Positions 11,972 to 22,384 of a stretch of 64,000 nt of DNA are shown here, in pieces (within the stretch, counting starts at the first letter, position 1; every line of letters begins with the position of its first letter). The translations under genes and the position numbers were made by a program. The DNA is taken from contig PUQB01000233.1 of NCBI GenBank assembly GCA_003024785.1, forward strand, positions 1 to 64,000, read 5' to 3'. The stretch is from Selaginella tamariscina (lineage: Eukaryota > Streptophyta > Lycopodiopsida > Selaginellales > Selaginellaceae). A model generated the notes under the pieces. The model made no database searches. It was not told where the DNA came from and saw nothing but the letters and a program-made list of their open reading frames with translations.

Positions 11972-12399
11972 ATGCATAAGTGTGTGCCATGGGACGTGCC
12001 ACACTTAGAATAAAGGACGCCAAATGGATAGTATGCTGCGGGAATGTTAATAGTCAATGTTCTTTGAGGTACAGGCATGCACAGGGGATGGTGCTGATAT
12101 TTGGAGACCTTGTGATGTGTATAAACCAGAACAAATATATCCGCTCCATCAAGTCAATTTGTTGGGAATGCAATTTTTTTTATTCGTTAAGCAACTCACA
12201 CACACACACTTGGCTTCGTCAGCCTCCCATTGAGCACTGCAAACTGATTCACAGGCCTTGAAGACTATTCCTGGCCATGTTGATCCCTGCTATATGAGTA
12301 CGACTGCCTCTAATCTCTGGTATATGACGATCTTGTACTATTCATCTCTACTGTACAGTGGAAATGATGACTGTTGTTGTACAATTCCCGTGCTGCTAC

Positions 12400-13036
12400 T
12401 ATTGCGGCATCATCATCATTCCTTGTGGTCTTTGGGATAGCAAGTTGTTCACAAGGAGCCGTCGCATTTCAGGACTTGCTATAGAAGGAGGCCTTTGTTA
12501 GAAGTTGTTGAGGTCATGCTCATTAGGTACATAACTCCAATTGGAGGCTTCGCAATGTGCTTATGATACGTAGGACAGTAATAGACAACAAACAAGACTT
12601 GGTTATTAGTGATACTTGTGGCATCCCAGAGATTGGAGACATAAACATTGGTGGACAAACATCCCCATTACACAAGCCAAAGAAGCCATTCATCCCATCA
12701 CTAACAACAGGATGGATTTGCTAGGTGCCTCTTGATACTTGTCGTAGAAAGAGAATATCCCCGATGTCAATGTGTGACTAGAGCTTACAAAAAGCAAATC
12801 AACTAGCTGGTTGTTCCTACGCTCCTCCGCCTTGGTTAACATTTGCTCCACTTTCTTCATTTCGACAAGTAGTTGCTCATCAATGAACAGTAGCTTTGCA
12901 ACACCCTTCCACTTTCCATTCATGTCAATGATATAATCTTTTAGGTAGAAGTCCATTATAATGCTCCAAAAGGGCGTCCGCACTTGTTGCCAACAACACA
13001 CCCATAAGTTGGTCAAATGGCTTAAAAGGGTCTTCT
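12400..13036 (-). pseudogene. XRN: XRN 5'-3' exoribonuclease fragment (downstream part)
   Basis: On the minus strand from 13,036 the frames read PFKPFDQLMGVLL, then DFYLKDYIIDMNGKWK, GVAKLLFIDEQLL, EERRNNQLVDLLFV and DGMNGFFGLCNGDVCPP, ending near 12,530 with YHKHIAKPPIGV. These are hallmark blocks, in order, of the C-terminal half of the XRN2/XRN4 family. XRNs degrade uncapped RNA 5' to 3' in nucleus or cytoplasm. In plants they limit RNA silencing by removing aberrant transcripts. At least two frameshifts separate the blocks. Below 12,530 a Met/Gln-rich low-complexity frame may be the C-terminal tail. The upstream part of the gene continues at 21,637-21,456 across the copia insertion. No catalytic N-terminus is present, so this is a captured or relic fragment. 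Confidence 0.85.
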
Positions 13037-13041
13037 AAAGG

Positions 13042-13235
13042 TGTTGGAGAAATACACTCTTCTCATCATGAGTGGTTCACATGGCATGTTCTACCACCTC
13101 ATAAATCCATGTAGGCTAGGGAGAGTCATGACTCTTGATATGTATTTATTGCTATGATGATATATGAGCATATTCAATATATCCATATTTATCTTACACA
13201 TTTATTGTTCACTATGCTTCCACTTGTTTATGATT
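13042..13235 (+). repeat. 5' LTR of outer copia
   Basis: This 194-bp repeat starts TGTTGGAGAAATAC and is followed by TGGTATTGGAGCC (13,236-13,248), a degraded initiator tRNA-Met primer-binding site. It holds about 20 bp (around GAGTCATGACTC) that are missing from the 3' LTR. Confidence 0.8.
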
Positions 13236-13275
13236 TGGTATTGGAGCCTTCGCCTTGAGGGCTGATCCTGGAACA

Positions 13276-13868
13276 ATGGATCCTAGCAAGGAAGAGGCTA
13301 GCGACAAGGACGAGTCACCAGATCTGAGTTCCATCCTGTTGCCTGGTGATTGCTACTCCAACAAATTCGCCCCTGCCCTCACCACCGCCACCACAACTGC
13401 CTCTGCAACAGGTGTTGATTGCATCGAATGAGAAGGTTGAGAAATTCACGAGCAGCACCTAGGCAACTCGAATTCAATTGATCCTTTCTGCAAAACATGC
13501 TTGGAATCTCATTGATGGCATTGAACCTCGTCCTGCAGCTGATCTTGCACTCCAAGCTAATTGGGATTCAAGAAATCAGTAGGTAATCACCGTGATTGCC
13601 CTTGCATTGAGTGATGAATTCCTCTTGCTTTTGGATTTCACCCTCACTGCTGCTGAAAATTGGATTGCGTTGAGAATGATTTTCACTACTCAAGCTGCAA
13701 CATCTTCCATGTTGTTGAACCAGCAATTCTTGACACTCATGATGGAATCCAATGAGACAATCATCACTTATGTTGGATGCATCAAGCAATTGATGGTTGA
13801 ATTGGCTGGAGCCAAATCTCCTGTCTTGGATGACCACGCTCGTGCTTGCAACTATCCAACCACACTTG
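13276..13868 (+). pseudogene. Outer copia gag (UBN2-like) fragment
   Basis: A gag reading starts with an ATG at 13,276 (MDPSKEEASDKDE) and is recognisable again at 13,592-13,868. Pieces there, such as NWIALRMIFTTQAATSSM and ITYVGCIKQLMVELAGA, resemble copia UBN2 gag helices. The frame is cut at 13,868 by the nested element and resumes at 18,694 (LATLASILSHMTMTF), which restores one continuous gag segment. Frameshifts and stops occur between 13,300 and 13,590. Confidence 0.7.
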
Positions 13869-14018
13869 TGTTGGAGGTTCAGTCACGTTATGCCACATCA
13901 CTACCACCACATAGACATAGAGTCGTGTCCGCCCAGTTTTCCTTTTAACGGGATTATGTACATCTTTAATTAAATATAGAACACTTTCCAAAGTTCTCTC
14001 ACGTTCATATCTCCTACA
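13869..14018 (+). repeat. 5' LTR of nested copia
   Basis: This 150-bp LTR starts TGTTGGAGGTTCAG and ends CTCCTACA. It differs from the 3' LTR by roughly ten substitutions counted by eye, several of them C/T or G/A. It contains no recognisable TATA box. Confidence 0.92.
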
Positions 14019-14030
14019 TAGTATCAGAGC
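14019..14030 (+). promoter_or_regulatory. Primer-binding site, initiator tRNA-Met type
   Basis: TAGTATCAGAGC directly abuts the 5' LTR. It differs by one base from TGGTATCAGAGC, the standard plant copia site complementary to initiator tRNA-Met. Confidence 0.85.
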
Positions 14031-14283
14031 GATTGGGAGCATGAGCAAGAGGACCTGGAAACGTAGACAACAGCGAAAGGCTACTGCAGCAAGAAGCTGG
14101 GAGATTGCTCAGAGCATCGCACGAGTCGAGAAGAGACGAGCTCGAAGAGCACAGAAAGAGAAGCCGAAAATGAAATCCATCTGTGTTCGCATCACACCCT
14201 GTTGTGATGCTTGTGAACGAAACCTCTGAATAAAATTCTCTTTCCCCAAACACATATAGAAAGTAGGAAAAACTTAGAGCCAT

Positions 14284-17200
14284 GAATACTCAGACGATCA
14301 ATATCCCGTAATATAATGGCAGAGATTTTTTCACTTGGAAAAAAGAAATGGCTTACATTTTCTTACAAGATGGTTGCATGAAAATCGCCCTTGGTACTGA
14401 AGCATTGCCAACGGTCGCAACCACTCCTGAACTCCTGGCTGAGAAGGTGGAAAACTAGAACCTTCGGAATGACAAAGCACTATCCTCAATGGGAATAGGC
14501 TTGGGGAAGTTGTTCCAGCACCACCTTGATCTGAAGAAAATGGCGGCAGAGAACTGGGATCTCCTCAAGAAAACGCTTGGCAACCAAGTTCATGTGATCT
14601 CCACTAGCGTGGAGTATAAAACACAGTTCTTTGCCTGCAGTTCCGCCGCAACGAAGCCTGTTCCACCCTGGTGGGACGGATGAGAGCTCTGGTGGCCCAG
14701 CTGGAAGCCCTAGCACCGGCCTCGAAGCCGACAAATGACGACCAGATTGCAGTCCTTCTGTCCGCCCTCGAGCACAGCCATGTTCCAGCTCACACCATGC
14801 TCCACGCTGCTCTCACAAACATGGCGGGCTTGACACTACAAACCCTTTGTGCTGCTTTGTTCCGGGCGGACAAGAAGCCAGCAGAGGAGAGACTGGCACT
14901 GATGAAGCAGTCTTCTATGCTGGTTCCTCAAACAAGAACCGCTTGAGAAGGCTGAGATCCAAGAACCGGCGGGAAGAAGGCCGCCGCGATGGAGATCGCC
15001 AAGAAAAGGAAAAGGCTCTAGCCAAGACCTTTGTACTGTGGCAAGCTCGGCCACATCAAACGAGATTATCAATCTAAGAAACGCGACTTCCAGAAACCAG
15101 CCCGACTATTGATGGCCTGAGAGGTTTCAGCTCCGGATCACTCGATCTAGTTGGACTCCGGGGCCACTCTCCATATGTCTCCACATCGGGAAGCCTTCAG
15201 TCATTTCAAATGCTTGACAGAAGGCCGCACAGTTGTCGTGGGAAATGACGCCGTTCTAAATATACTTGCTGTTGGAACGCTGGAAGTGGAGATGCCGGGA
15301 GGAGAAAGGCGAGAGCTCCACAACGTCTACTATGTTCTTGCCATCTCCCAAACCCTGCTCTCAATCAGTAAGATCACAGATGTTAGATACACTGTGGTTT
15401 TCAAGCAGGGTACCTGTGAGCTTATCCGGGAAAGTGATGGCCGGGTGTTGGTGACAGGCTCCAGGAGTGGCAACCTCTATCGGCTCGAGGCGAAGTTGCT
15501 CTATCCAGACAGTGCTCTGGCAGTGACAGAGACAGGCTCGTTGCAGACATGGCATAACCAGTATGGCCATGCTCATGCCGAGGCCATGCAAAAACTCTCT
15601 TAGTAGCAGCCAGAGATGAAAGTTTCAGGAGCCCCACTTGGGTTCTACGAGACCTGTACTCTTGGAAAGCATCAACATAAACCTTTCCCACATGCCTCCA
15701 CCACTCGTAGCTCGAAAGTTCTGGAACTTGTTCATTCCGACGTTTGTGGGCCTATGCAGATTGAGACTCCAGGGAGCAAGCGCTTCTTCATCACCTTCAT
15801 CGATGACTTCTCGAGGAAGGTGGTGTGAAGCTAATGGCACAAAAGTCCGAGGCCCTGGAACTCTTCTGTGAATACAAGGAGGCTGCAGAGGCAGAGACGG
15901 GTGAGAGGCTACTTACCCTTCGATCGGACGGAGGCGGGGAGTATGTCTTGCATGCGTTTGAGAGCTATTGTGCTAAGGTAGGGATCCAGCGCCAACTCAC
16001 CGCTCCACACACCCCGCAGCAAAATGGTGTGGCGGAGCGGATGAATCGAACCATCGTTGAAATGGCCCGCTGTATGTTGATCCATGCCGGGATGCCGGTG
16101 TACTTCTGGGGTGAGGCCGTGGTCACGGCCGCATACCTACGTAATCGCCTCCCAAGCCGAAGCTTGGATCACGGCGTACCTCTGGAGAGGTGGAGTGGGT
16201 GCAAGCTACGCATCGATCACCTTAGGGTTTTCGGATGCGCGGCATATCCCCAAATTCCCAAATCGCGCCGGAAAAAGCTTGATCCAACCAGCGAGGTTTC
16301 AATTCTGGTGGGCTACAGCGAATCCCAAAAGGCACATCGACTCTACAGCCTCAATCACGAGGCTATTCTCTTTAGCTGCGATGTGATCTTTGATGAGACG
16401 AGACTTTTCCGTCATCTCGTGCGCAATTCTAATCCGGACCAGGCTCCAGGCTGGGTGCGCCTGCTTGAGGAGGAGGATACGATTGCATCGAGACCGATCC
16501 GGCCATTGCCACAGGCTCAACTAGGCGCACCACGACCAAACACGGCGCTGGCACAGCCTACAGCAAATGCCAGGTTCGGGAATCCCGGTGCCGGAGGAGG
16601 GCTCGCTCCTAACGATGCTCAGGAGGAGCTGTTTGGATCGGCGCCTTCAACACCACGTCCCTCCTTCACAGCTACAGGGGATCAGCCGATTGTTACACCG
16701 CCACCGACACAATAGATACCGCCCAGAACTTCGCCAAGCTTGGTTGCGGTAGATGCCGCATTGCGGCTTCTGCCTGACCCTCCGGTTGTGACGAAATCTG
16801 GGCGGGTTTCGCGGCCTTCACAAAAGGCCAAGGCTGGGGAGCAGTCCGCATTCTGGCGTTCCTCTAGGAAAAGCCAAAATGCGTACTACCGAGTGGAACA
16901 TCGGTTCCGTGACTTCTCGGAGCCGAGGACTGTTCGTGAGGCACTTGCCGGGCCGGAGGCTGAGCTCTGGCAAGCCGCCATGCGAGAGGAGTATGCGACC
17001 CTCATGAAGAACCATGCATGGGTGCTCATAGACCTACCAGAGGGTCGCCGGGTGGTGATAACGAAGTGGATCTTCAAACGCAAGTACACACCTGGCACTC
17101 CTGAACCCAGGTATAGAGCTTGCTTAGTTGCTTGCGGCTTCTCGCAAATTGAGGGACTCGACTTCATAGAGACCTACTCTCCAGTTGCAAAAATGTCGTC

Positions 17201-18536
17201 GATCCGACTCCTGCTTGCTGAGGCCACACAGAAAAACTGGAGCATGTACCAGCTCAATGTAAGGCAGGCGTTCTTATACGGGGATCTTCAGGAGGAGGTC
17301 TTTGTTGCACAATCGAAGGGCTTCATGGAATCTAGACAAGAGCATGCGGTGTGCCGGCTCCAATGAGCTCTGTACGGGCTCAAGCAGAGCCCGCGGGCCT
17401 GGTATGACCGCATGGACAAGTTTCTTCTTAGCCTAGGCTTCGAGAAGAACCCGGCCGATGGGAATGTTTACCTGCTAGCGGAGGGTGAGGAGTAGTTGAA
17501 GCTTGCCCTCTATGTAGATGATAATGTGATCACCGTGAGCAGCGATGCCTTCATGCTCCGAGTGCATAAACTCTTCGCTGCAAAGTTTGATATATCGGCG
17601 ATGGGTCCTCTGAGCTAATGCCTCGGCATCCAGGTGCACCAAGAGAGAGAGGCAGGAGTGATGCAGCTTTCACAAGCGGCTTACATCGACGACATCCTGG
17701 AACGTTTCTGGATGCAAGCTTGTCATCCCGTTTCCACTCCAATGCAGGTGGGTCTTTTACTCTCCCGAGAGCAGGGGCCCAAGAACGAGGAGGAGTCACA
17801 GGAAATGGCCACGGTACCCTACAAACAAGCGGTGGGGAGCCTCTTATATCTAGCCGTCTGCACACGGCCAGACATCTCCCATGCAGTGGGAATTGTGAGC
17901 CAGTTTTCTTCACAGCTAGGGGCTGTGCACTGGAGGGCGGTGAAACGGATATTCCGTTACTTAAAAGGTACCAAAAATTATGCTCTCACATATACAGCAA
18001 CGCCCTCGGAGGTGGAGACCCTTGAGCTACAAGGCTTCTGCGATGCCGACTGGGGAGGTGATCCAGATACTCGGCAATCCACCACTGGGTACATATTTTA
18101 GTTTGCGACTAACACCATCACATGGCGCAGCCACAAGCAAAGTTTAACGCTCATAGCACTCTCGAGTGCCAAAGCTGAGTATGCAGTTGCGGCTGCAACT
18201 GCACAAGAGGCCGCTTGGCTGGAGCACTTGATCCATAGCTTGGACATCACCATTGTCAAGCCGATCCTGCTGTATTCCGACAGCCAAAGTGCTATAGCGC
18301 TTGCAGCCAATCCCAAGTTTCATGCCCGGACCAAGCACTTTGATCTCCGTCTACATTATATTCGCAATCAAGTAACTACAGGGCATCTGCGACTCCAATA
18401 CCTTTCAACCAACAAGATGCTAGCGGATCTTCTGACCAAGCCGCTGGCAAAGTTACTCTTCCAAGCACATTGGGACACACTAGGTATTCAACCTTTACAT
18501 TCTGGTGAACCGGGGATCCACGAGAAGCGTGCCTGA
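14284..18536 (+). pseudogene. Nested copia gag-pol polyprotein, decayed
   Basis: Gag begins near 14,284. A zinc knuckle near 15,030 (YCGKLGHIKRDY) has lost Cys residues. Protease DSGATLHMSPH is at 15,154. The GAG-pre-integrase His pair (WHNQYGH) is near 15,550. Integrase has HSDVCGP near 15,735, RSDGGGEY near 15,925 and QQNGVAERMNRT near 16,020. RT starts near 16,960. LNVRQAFLYG near 17,255 has Asn where copia RTs have catalytic Asp, and YVDD is present near 17,514. RNase H (SSAKAEYAVA) is near 18,170, and the C-terminus is ADLLTKPLA at 18,422. Stops interrupt it at, for example, about 14,310, 14,457, 17,364, 17,493 and 18,099. Most fit C-to-T or G-to-A changes in Gln, Trp or Arg codons. The element cannot move by itself. 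Confidence 0.9.
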
Positions 18537-18543
18537 GGAGGAG

Positions 18544-18693
18544 TGTTGGAGGTCTAGTCACACTATGCCACGTCACTACCACCACGTAGACATAGAGTCG
18601 TGTCCACCCAGTTTTCCTTTTAGCGGGATCATGTACATCTTTAATTAAATATAGAACACTTTCCAGAGTTCTCTCACGTTCATATCTCCTACA
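18544..18693 (+). repeat. 3' LTR of nested copia
   Basis: This is the direct repeat of 13,869-14,018. It is preceded by the purine tract GAGGAGGAG and followed by the ACTTG target duplication, after which outer-copia coding resumes. Confidence 0.92.
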
Positions 18694-20430
18694 ACTTGGC
18701 CACTTTGGCTTCCATTTTGTCACACATGACCATGACCTTCAATCAAGTTGTTGGCGCGTTAATTGAAGAAGAACAAAAAGATTTGTGGAAAAAAGAGGCT
18801 CTTCCCACTGCAAAGTCGGCGTTGCTGTATGCTAGATCTTCCTCCCACTTATCCATCCCTCATGCTACTCAGTGGAAGGCTGCAATGGACGATGAGATGG
18901 CCTCTCATCAGAAGAATGAAACAATGACAAAAACCATGTTGCCTCTTGGAGCTCATCTAGTAAGCTTGAAATGGATTTTCACTTTGAAATCTCATCCAGA
19001 TGGAAAGCTTCCCAAGTTCAAAGCATGCTTTGTTGCACAAGGATTTAGCCAAGTTCATGGCCTAGATTTTACATAAACATATTCTCTAGTGGTGAAGCTT
19101 TCTTCAGTGCGGATCCTTCTAGCTCTAGCTACAGCCTATGACCTAGAGCTACATCAAATGGACATTTGTACTGCATTCCGAAATGGCAAACTTCATGAAG
19201 ACATTTATGTGGCTCAACCTCCTAGTTTCATTAAGCCTGGCGAAGAATGACTCGTCGGCAAACTCAATCGTTCTCTTTACGGGTTGAAACAATCACCATG
19301 CATTTGGTTTGAGCGGGTTGATAGCTTTCTAAAGTCACTGGGATGTGTACCTCTCCCCATTGATGGAAACGTTTACATGCATTAACGTGGTGACTCCATT
19401 GTGCTGATTGTTGTTTACATTGATGATTGTTTGCTAGCCTCATTGTCTTTCGAGTTTCTAACATAGATGAAGGCCAAACTCTCTTCTACATTTGAAATGT
19501 GCAATATGGGAGAGCTACGTTTTTTCTTGGGAATTGAGATCATTCGTGACCGAAAAAATCACAAGCTCTCTATGTCTCAACCTCAGTATGCTAAGAACAT
19601 TTTTGAACATTTCAATATGCAGCACAGTGCTCCTGTGACAACTCCTATTGAGATAAATCATCATTTAACCCGTGAGATGCTGTTTCAGAGGATGAAGCTG
19701 AGCATATGAAAACGATTTCCTATCATCAAGCTATTGGGAGCCTGGTATATCTGATGGTTTACACACGACCAGACCTTGCTTATTCAGTGGGAGTGGTCTC
19801 TCAAATCCTTGAGAAGCCTTGCCTAGCTCATTGGGCTACCATCAAACAATTTTTTGCTACTTGAGAGGTACTTTGATGTTTAAGCTTCACTTTCATGATT
19901 CAGGATCCCCGCAAGCTTTGCCTCAAGCTCTCCATGGATATAACGACTCAAACTGGGCAAGAGATGAGGAAACTCATCATTCTACTTCAGGCTATGCTTT
20001 TCTTTTTCATGGAGTTGCTATGACCTGGTGTAGCAAATGCCAACCTCTTGTAGCGTTGTCCTCAACTGAAGCTAAATACATTGCACTAACGACTGCAAGT
20101 AAGGAGGCTGCTTGGCTCACTCAGTTTTGTGAGGCTTTGTCGATGCTTCCTACATTGAGAGGGCCTATGGTGATGTTCTCTAATAATCAAAGTGCTATGG
20201 CCTTGACAAAAAACCCACATTTTCACTCACAAACTAAGCACTTTGATATATTCATCACCACTTCATATGTGACCAGGTCAAATCTAAAAGGTTGATCTTG
20301 GATTACTACCCCACCGAACTGATGATTGCAGATATCTTGACTAAGGCACTGCATCGTGCATCTTTTGAGCAACATCGTTCTACTCTTGGCGTATGCTCTC
20401 CATTTGCTTCAACTGAGTGGGAGGAGTAGT
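18694..20430 (+). pseudogene. Outer copia gag end, reverse transcriptase and RNase H
   Basis: After the end of gag, RT follows at once (WKAAMDDEMASHQKN near 18,870; KWIFTLKSHPDG; ACFVAQGFSQVHGLDFT). Protease and integrase are therefore deleted from this lineage. The RT catalytic block QMDICTAFRNGKL lies near 19,155 and YIDDCLLA near 19,420. RNase H motifs include STEAKYIALTTASKEAAWL near 20,065 and TKHFDIF near 20,240, ending with ADILTKALHR near 20,330. Stops occur at about 19,074, 19,249, 19,384 and 19,463, and at least three frameshifts are present. The copy is dead and probably needed helper functions even when young. Confidence 0.85.
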
Positions 20431-20463
20431 GCATCCTCTCAATTGGTCGAGCATGAGTGGGAG

Positions 20464-20627
20464 TGTGGTTGAGATTCAGGCTCAACAACTTCCACATGGC
20501 TGACTAGTCATGACACATAACTACCATTAGTGAAATGACACGTCATTAACCACCCACCTATGTAACCTAAACCTAATCCAATGAAGCACCAAGGACAATT
20601 AAAAAATAAATTCGTCTCTTTCTCACA
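20464..20627 (+). repeat. Internal second-type LTR in outer copia
   Basis: A 164-bp stretch starting TGTGGTTGAG and ending TCTCACA is preceded by the purine tract GAGTGGGAG. It is followed directly by TGATATCAGAGCC, a near-perfect tRNA-Met primer-binding site. The next bases (20,640-20,710) match the gag leader after the true 5' LTR (13,248-13,320). It therefore has every LTR context signal but does not resemble the flanking LTRs. Only one copy is present in the window. Confidence 0.65.
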
Positions 20628-21287
20628 TGATATCAGAGCCTTCGTCTTGAGGGTTGATCCTGGAATGATGGACACTAGCAAGGAAGAGGCCAGCGACAAG
20701 GACGAGCCACCAGACTTGGCTCGTGAGAGGGAGATCTTGGCACTAGGTCAAAGCACTAGCGCAGGGCATGCGTAGAGGTTGCTGCATAGAATTCTCTCTT
20801 AACAACTGAGCGGTTGTGTGCTACGCACTAGATGCACTACATGAGATTGCTAGGGTATTGGATGCTGGGTGAGATGCTACTTGTTGGGTTGGCTGAGGCG
20901 TTGAGAAGATGTTGTGGGCTGTGGAGTTGAAGCGATGTGTGCAAGGGATGGAGTGCTGGTGTCGCCAAACATTGTGCACACGATGCTGCCATATGGCCCT
21001 GCATTTGGTGTAGTCATTTTAGGGCAAGATTGGAGACTTCTAGATTTCTTGGGTATGTTCCATGCTCTCTTGTTCTGTTTAGGTGAGGATCACGGCTTGT
21101 GAGGTGTGATCAAAGAGCCCCCTGTGTGAGGCAGTTTCACCTTGAGAGGGAGGAGAAAGAGATCCTAGATCCCTGAGTTCCTGCTTGGATGGGATGAGGA
21201 TGGAGAGGGAGAGAGAGACCCAAATGCTTGAGAGGGAGATTCCAAAGTGTTTAGACGACACTCTCATGTTCATCGAGTGAGAGGGAG
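20628..21287 (+). other. Leader-like and unassigned sequence before the outer 3' LTR
   Basis: It begins with the primer-binding site and a gag leader (ATG at 20,667, MDTSKEEASDKDEPP) that duplicates the start of the outer copia. After about 100 bp the similarity ends, and the remaining roughly 500 bp give no recognisable protein. A purine-rich stretch, GTGAGAGGGAG, just before 21,288 fits the polypurine tract of the flanking LTR. Confidence 0.55.
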
Positions 21288-21450
21288 TGCTGGAGAAATA
21301 CGCTCTTCTTCCACATGGCATGTTTTGCCACCTTATAAACCCATGTAGGCTAGGATATATTTATTGCTACGATGATATTTGAGCATATTCAATATATCCA
21401 TATCTATCGTACACATTTATTGTTCACTACGCTTCCACTTGTTTACGACA
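21288..21450 (+). repeat. 3' LTR of outer copia
   Basis: This is the 163-bp partner of 13,042-13,235. It starts TGCTGGAGAAATAC, ends GTTTACGACA, and is followed by the AAAGG duplication and then XRN coding sequence. It carries one internal deletion relative to the 5' LTR. Confidence 0.85.
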
Positions 21451-21455
21451 AAAGG

Positions 21456-21637
21456 GAAGTTCATCTTCTTTGAACTCAACTCCTTCAAGTCAAAGCTAGT
21501 GAAATGGGTAAAACCAATTCCAAGAGCACACACCCTAGTAATAGTAATGAAGAACCCAGCACAAACCTTCGATATACCTATAAACCACTTTTATGTATCT
21601 TCTCCAGTGCCTCAGACGTTTGAGCTTCAAACTTAAT
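21456..21637 (-). pseudogene. XRN: XRN 5'-3' exoribonuclease fragment (upstream part)
   Basis: The minus strand from 21,637 reads a helix TSEALEKIHKS, then VVYRYIEGLCWVLHYYY, GVCSWNWFYPFH and LEGVEFKEDELPF. The block YIEGLxWVxxYYYxGVCSWxWFYPxH is a signature of XRN-family nucleases. Its last residues join PFKPFDQLMG at 13,036 once the outer copia and its duplication are removed. A stop after YYY and one frameshift show decay. Nothing of the upstream catalytic domain is found between 21,640 and element B. Confidence 0.88.
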
Positions 21638-22384
21638 ATGATGTATACGTTTTGTACCCAGGTCTTTTATATTTTCTTCAAAAATATATGATTTGTTGTA
21701 ATTTTAAGATCAATTAAGTATACTATTCAGTATTACTAAGGATATTGGATCAACAAGCGAATTGAAAAATATTTATGAATAGTCTGATAAGTTTAAATTC
21801 ATAACTAAAAATTTAATCAAAATTAAAAAATTAAATACATTTATATGCAAGTTGTAACTAAAATGGGCATGGCTATAGTCCATTTCCTAATAATTAGCAA
21901 TTTTAGCTATTTAATTAGCATTTTCTAATATTAAAGGAATATTCTTTAAATATATGTTTGAAAAGAATATTCTATTTTGTATTCTACCCTTTAATAAATT
22001 ATAGCATTCATTGAACAAAAATTAATAACATTATAAAAGTAGAAGGTATTAAAATATAATATATTGCCTAATATAATTAAGGAAGAGCATAAGAGGTACA
22101 TTATATAAATATTGATGTTGTTATTAAAATATTAATATTTAAATATAACATTATTAATTAAAAATTTGTAGTAGTAATAATATATATATATAAAATCCTA
22201 TAATAATATAGTCAATCTTCCATATCATTTTTTAAATTTATATAGTTAAGTAAACAATTTGGTACTATTATTAAAGAGTTTATAATAATTATGAATATTA
22301 AATATATGATATTTTATAATTTTGTAATTGCTTTAAGCTTCAGAAAACATACATTCCCTTGCAGTTTTGTTAATCGTGACTTTA

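Larger units (their letters stand above)
13869..18693 (+). mobile_element. Nested Ty1/copia element
   Basis: Two 150-bp LTRs (13,869-14,018 and 18,544-18,693) begin TGTTGGAGGT and end CTCCTACA. The 5-bp target duplication ACTTG is perfect (13,864-13,868 and 18,694-18,698). TAGTATCAGAGC follows the 5' LTR as a primer-binding site, and a polypurine tract (GAGGAGGAG) precedes the 3' LTR. The internal order gag, protease, integrase, RT, RNase H is typical copia. The GC-rich codon use differs sharply from the AT-rich surroundings. It inserted after the outer copia, whose gag it splits. Confidence 0.95.
13042..21450 (+). mobile_element. Outer Ty1/copia element inserted in the XRN fragment
   Basis: LTRs at 13,042-13,235 and 21,288-21,450 share TGYTGGAGAAATACRCTC at the start and the CCACTTGTTTAYGA region at the end. 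The 5-bp target duplication AAAGG (13,037-13,041 and 21,451-21,455) is perfect. XRN coding sequence resumes on both sides, which fixes the boundaries. The body contains gag, then (after the nested element) reverse transcriptase and RNase H. Protease and integrase are missing between gag and RT. A different LTR-like repeat with its own primer-binding site and leader lies at 20,464-20,700, so the unit looks chimeric. Confidence 0.88.

Noticed and set aside
15825..16715. Treating the 296-residue integrase frame as an independent gene
   Set aside because: It lies between matching LTRs and is one segment of the decayed copia polyprotein.
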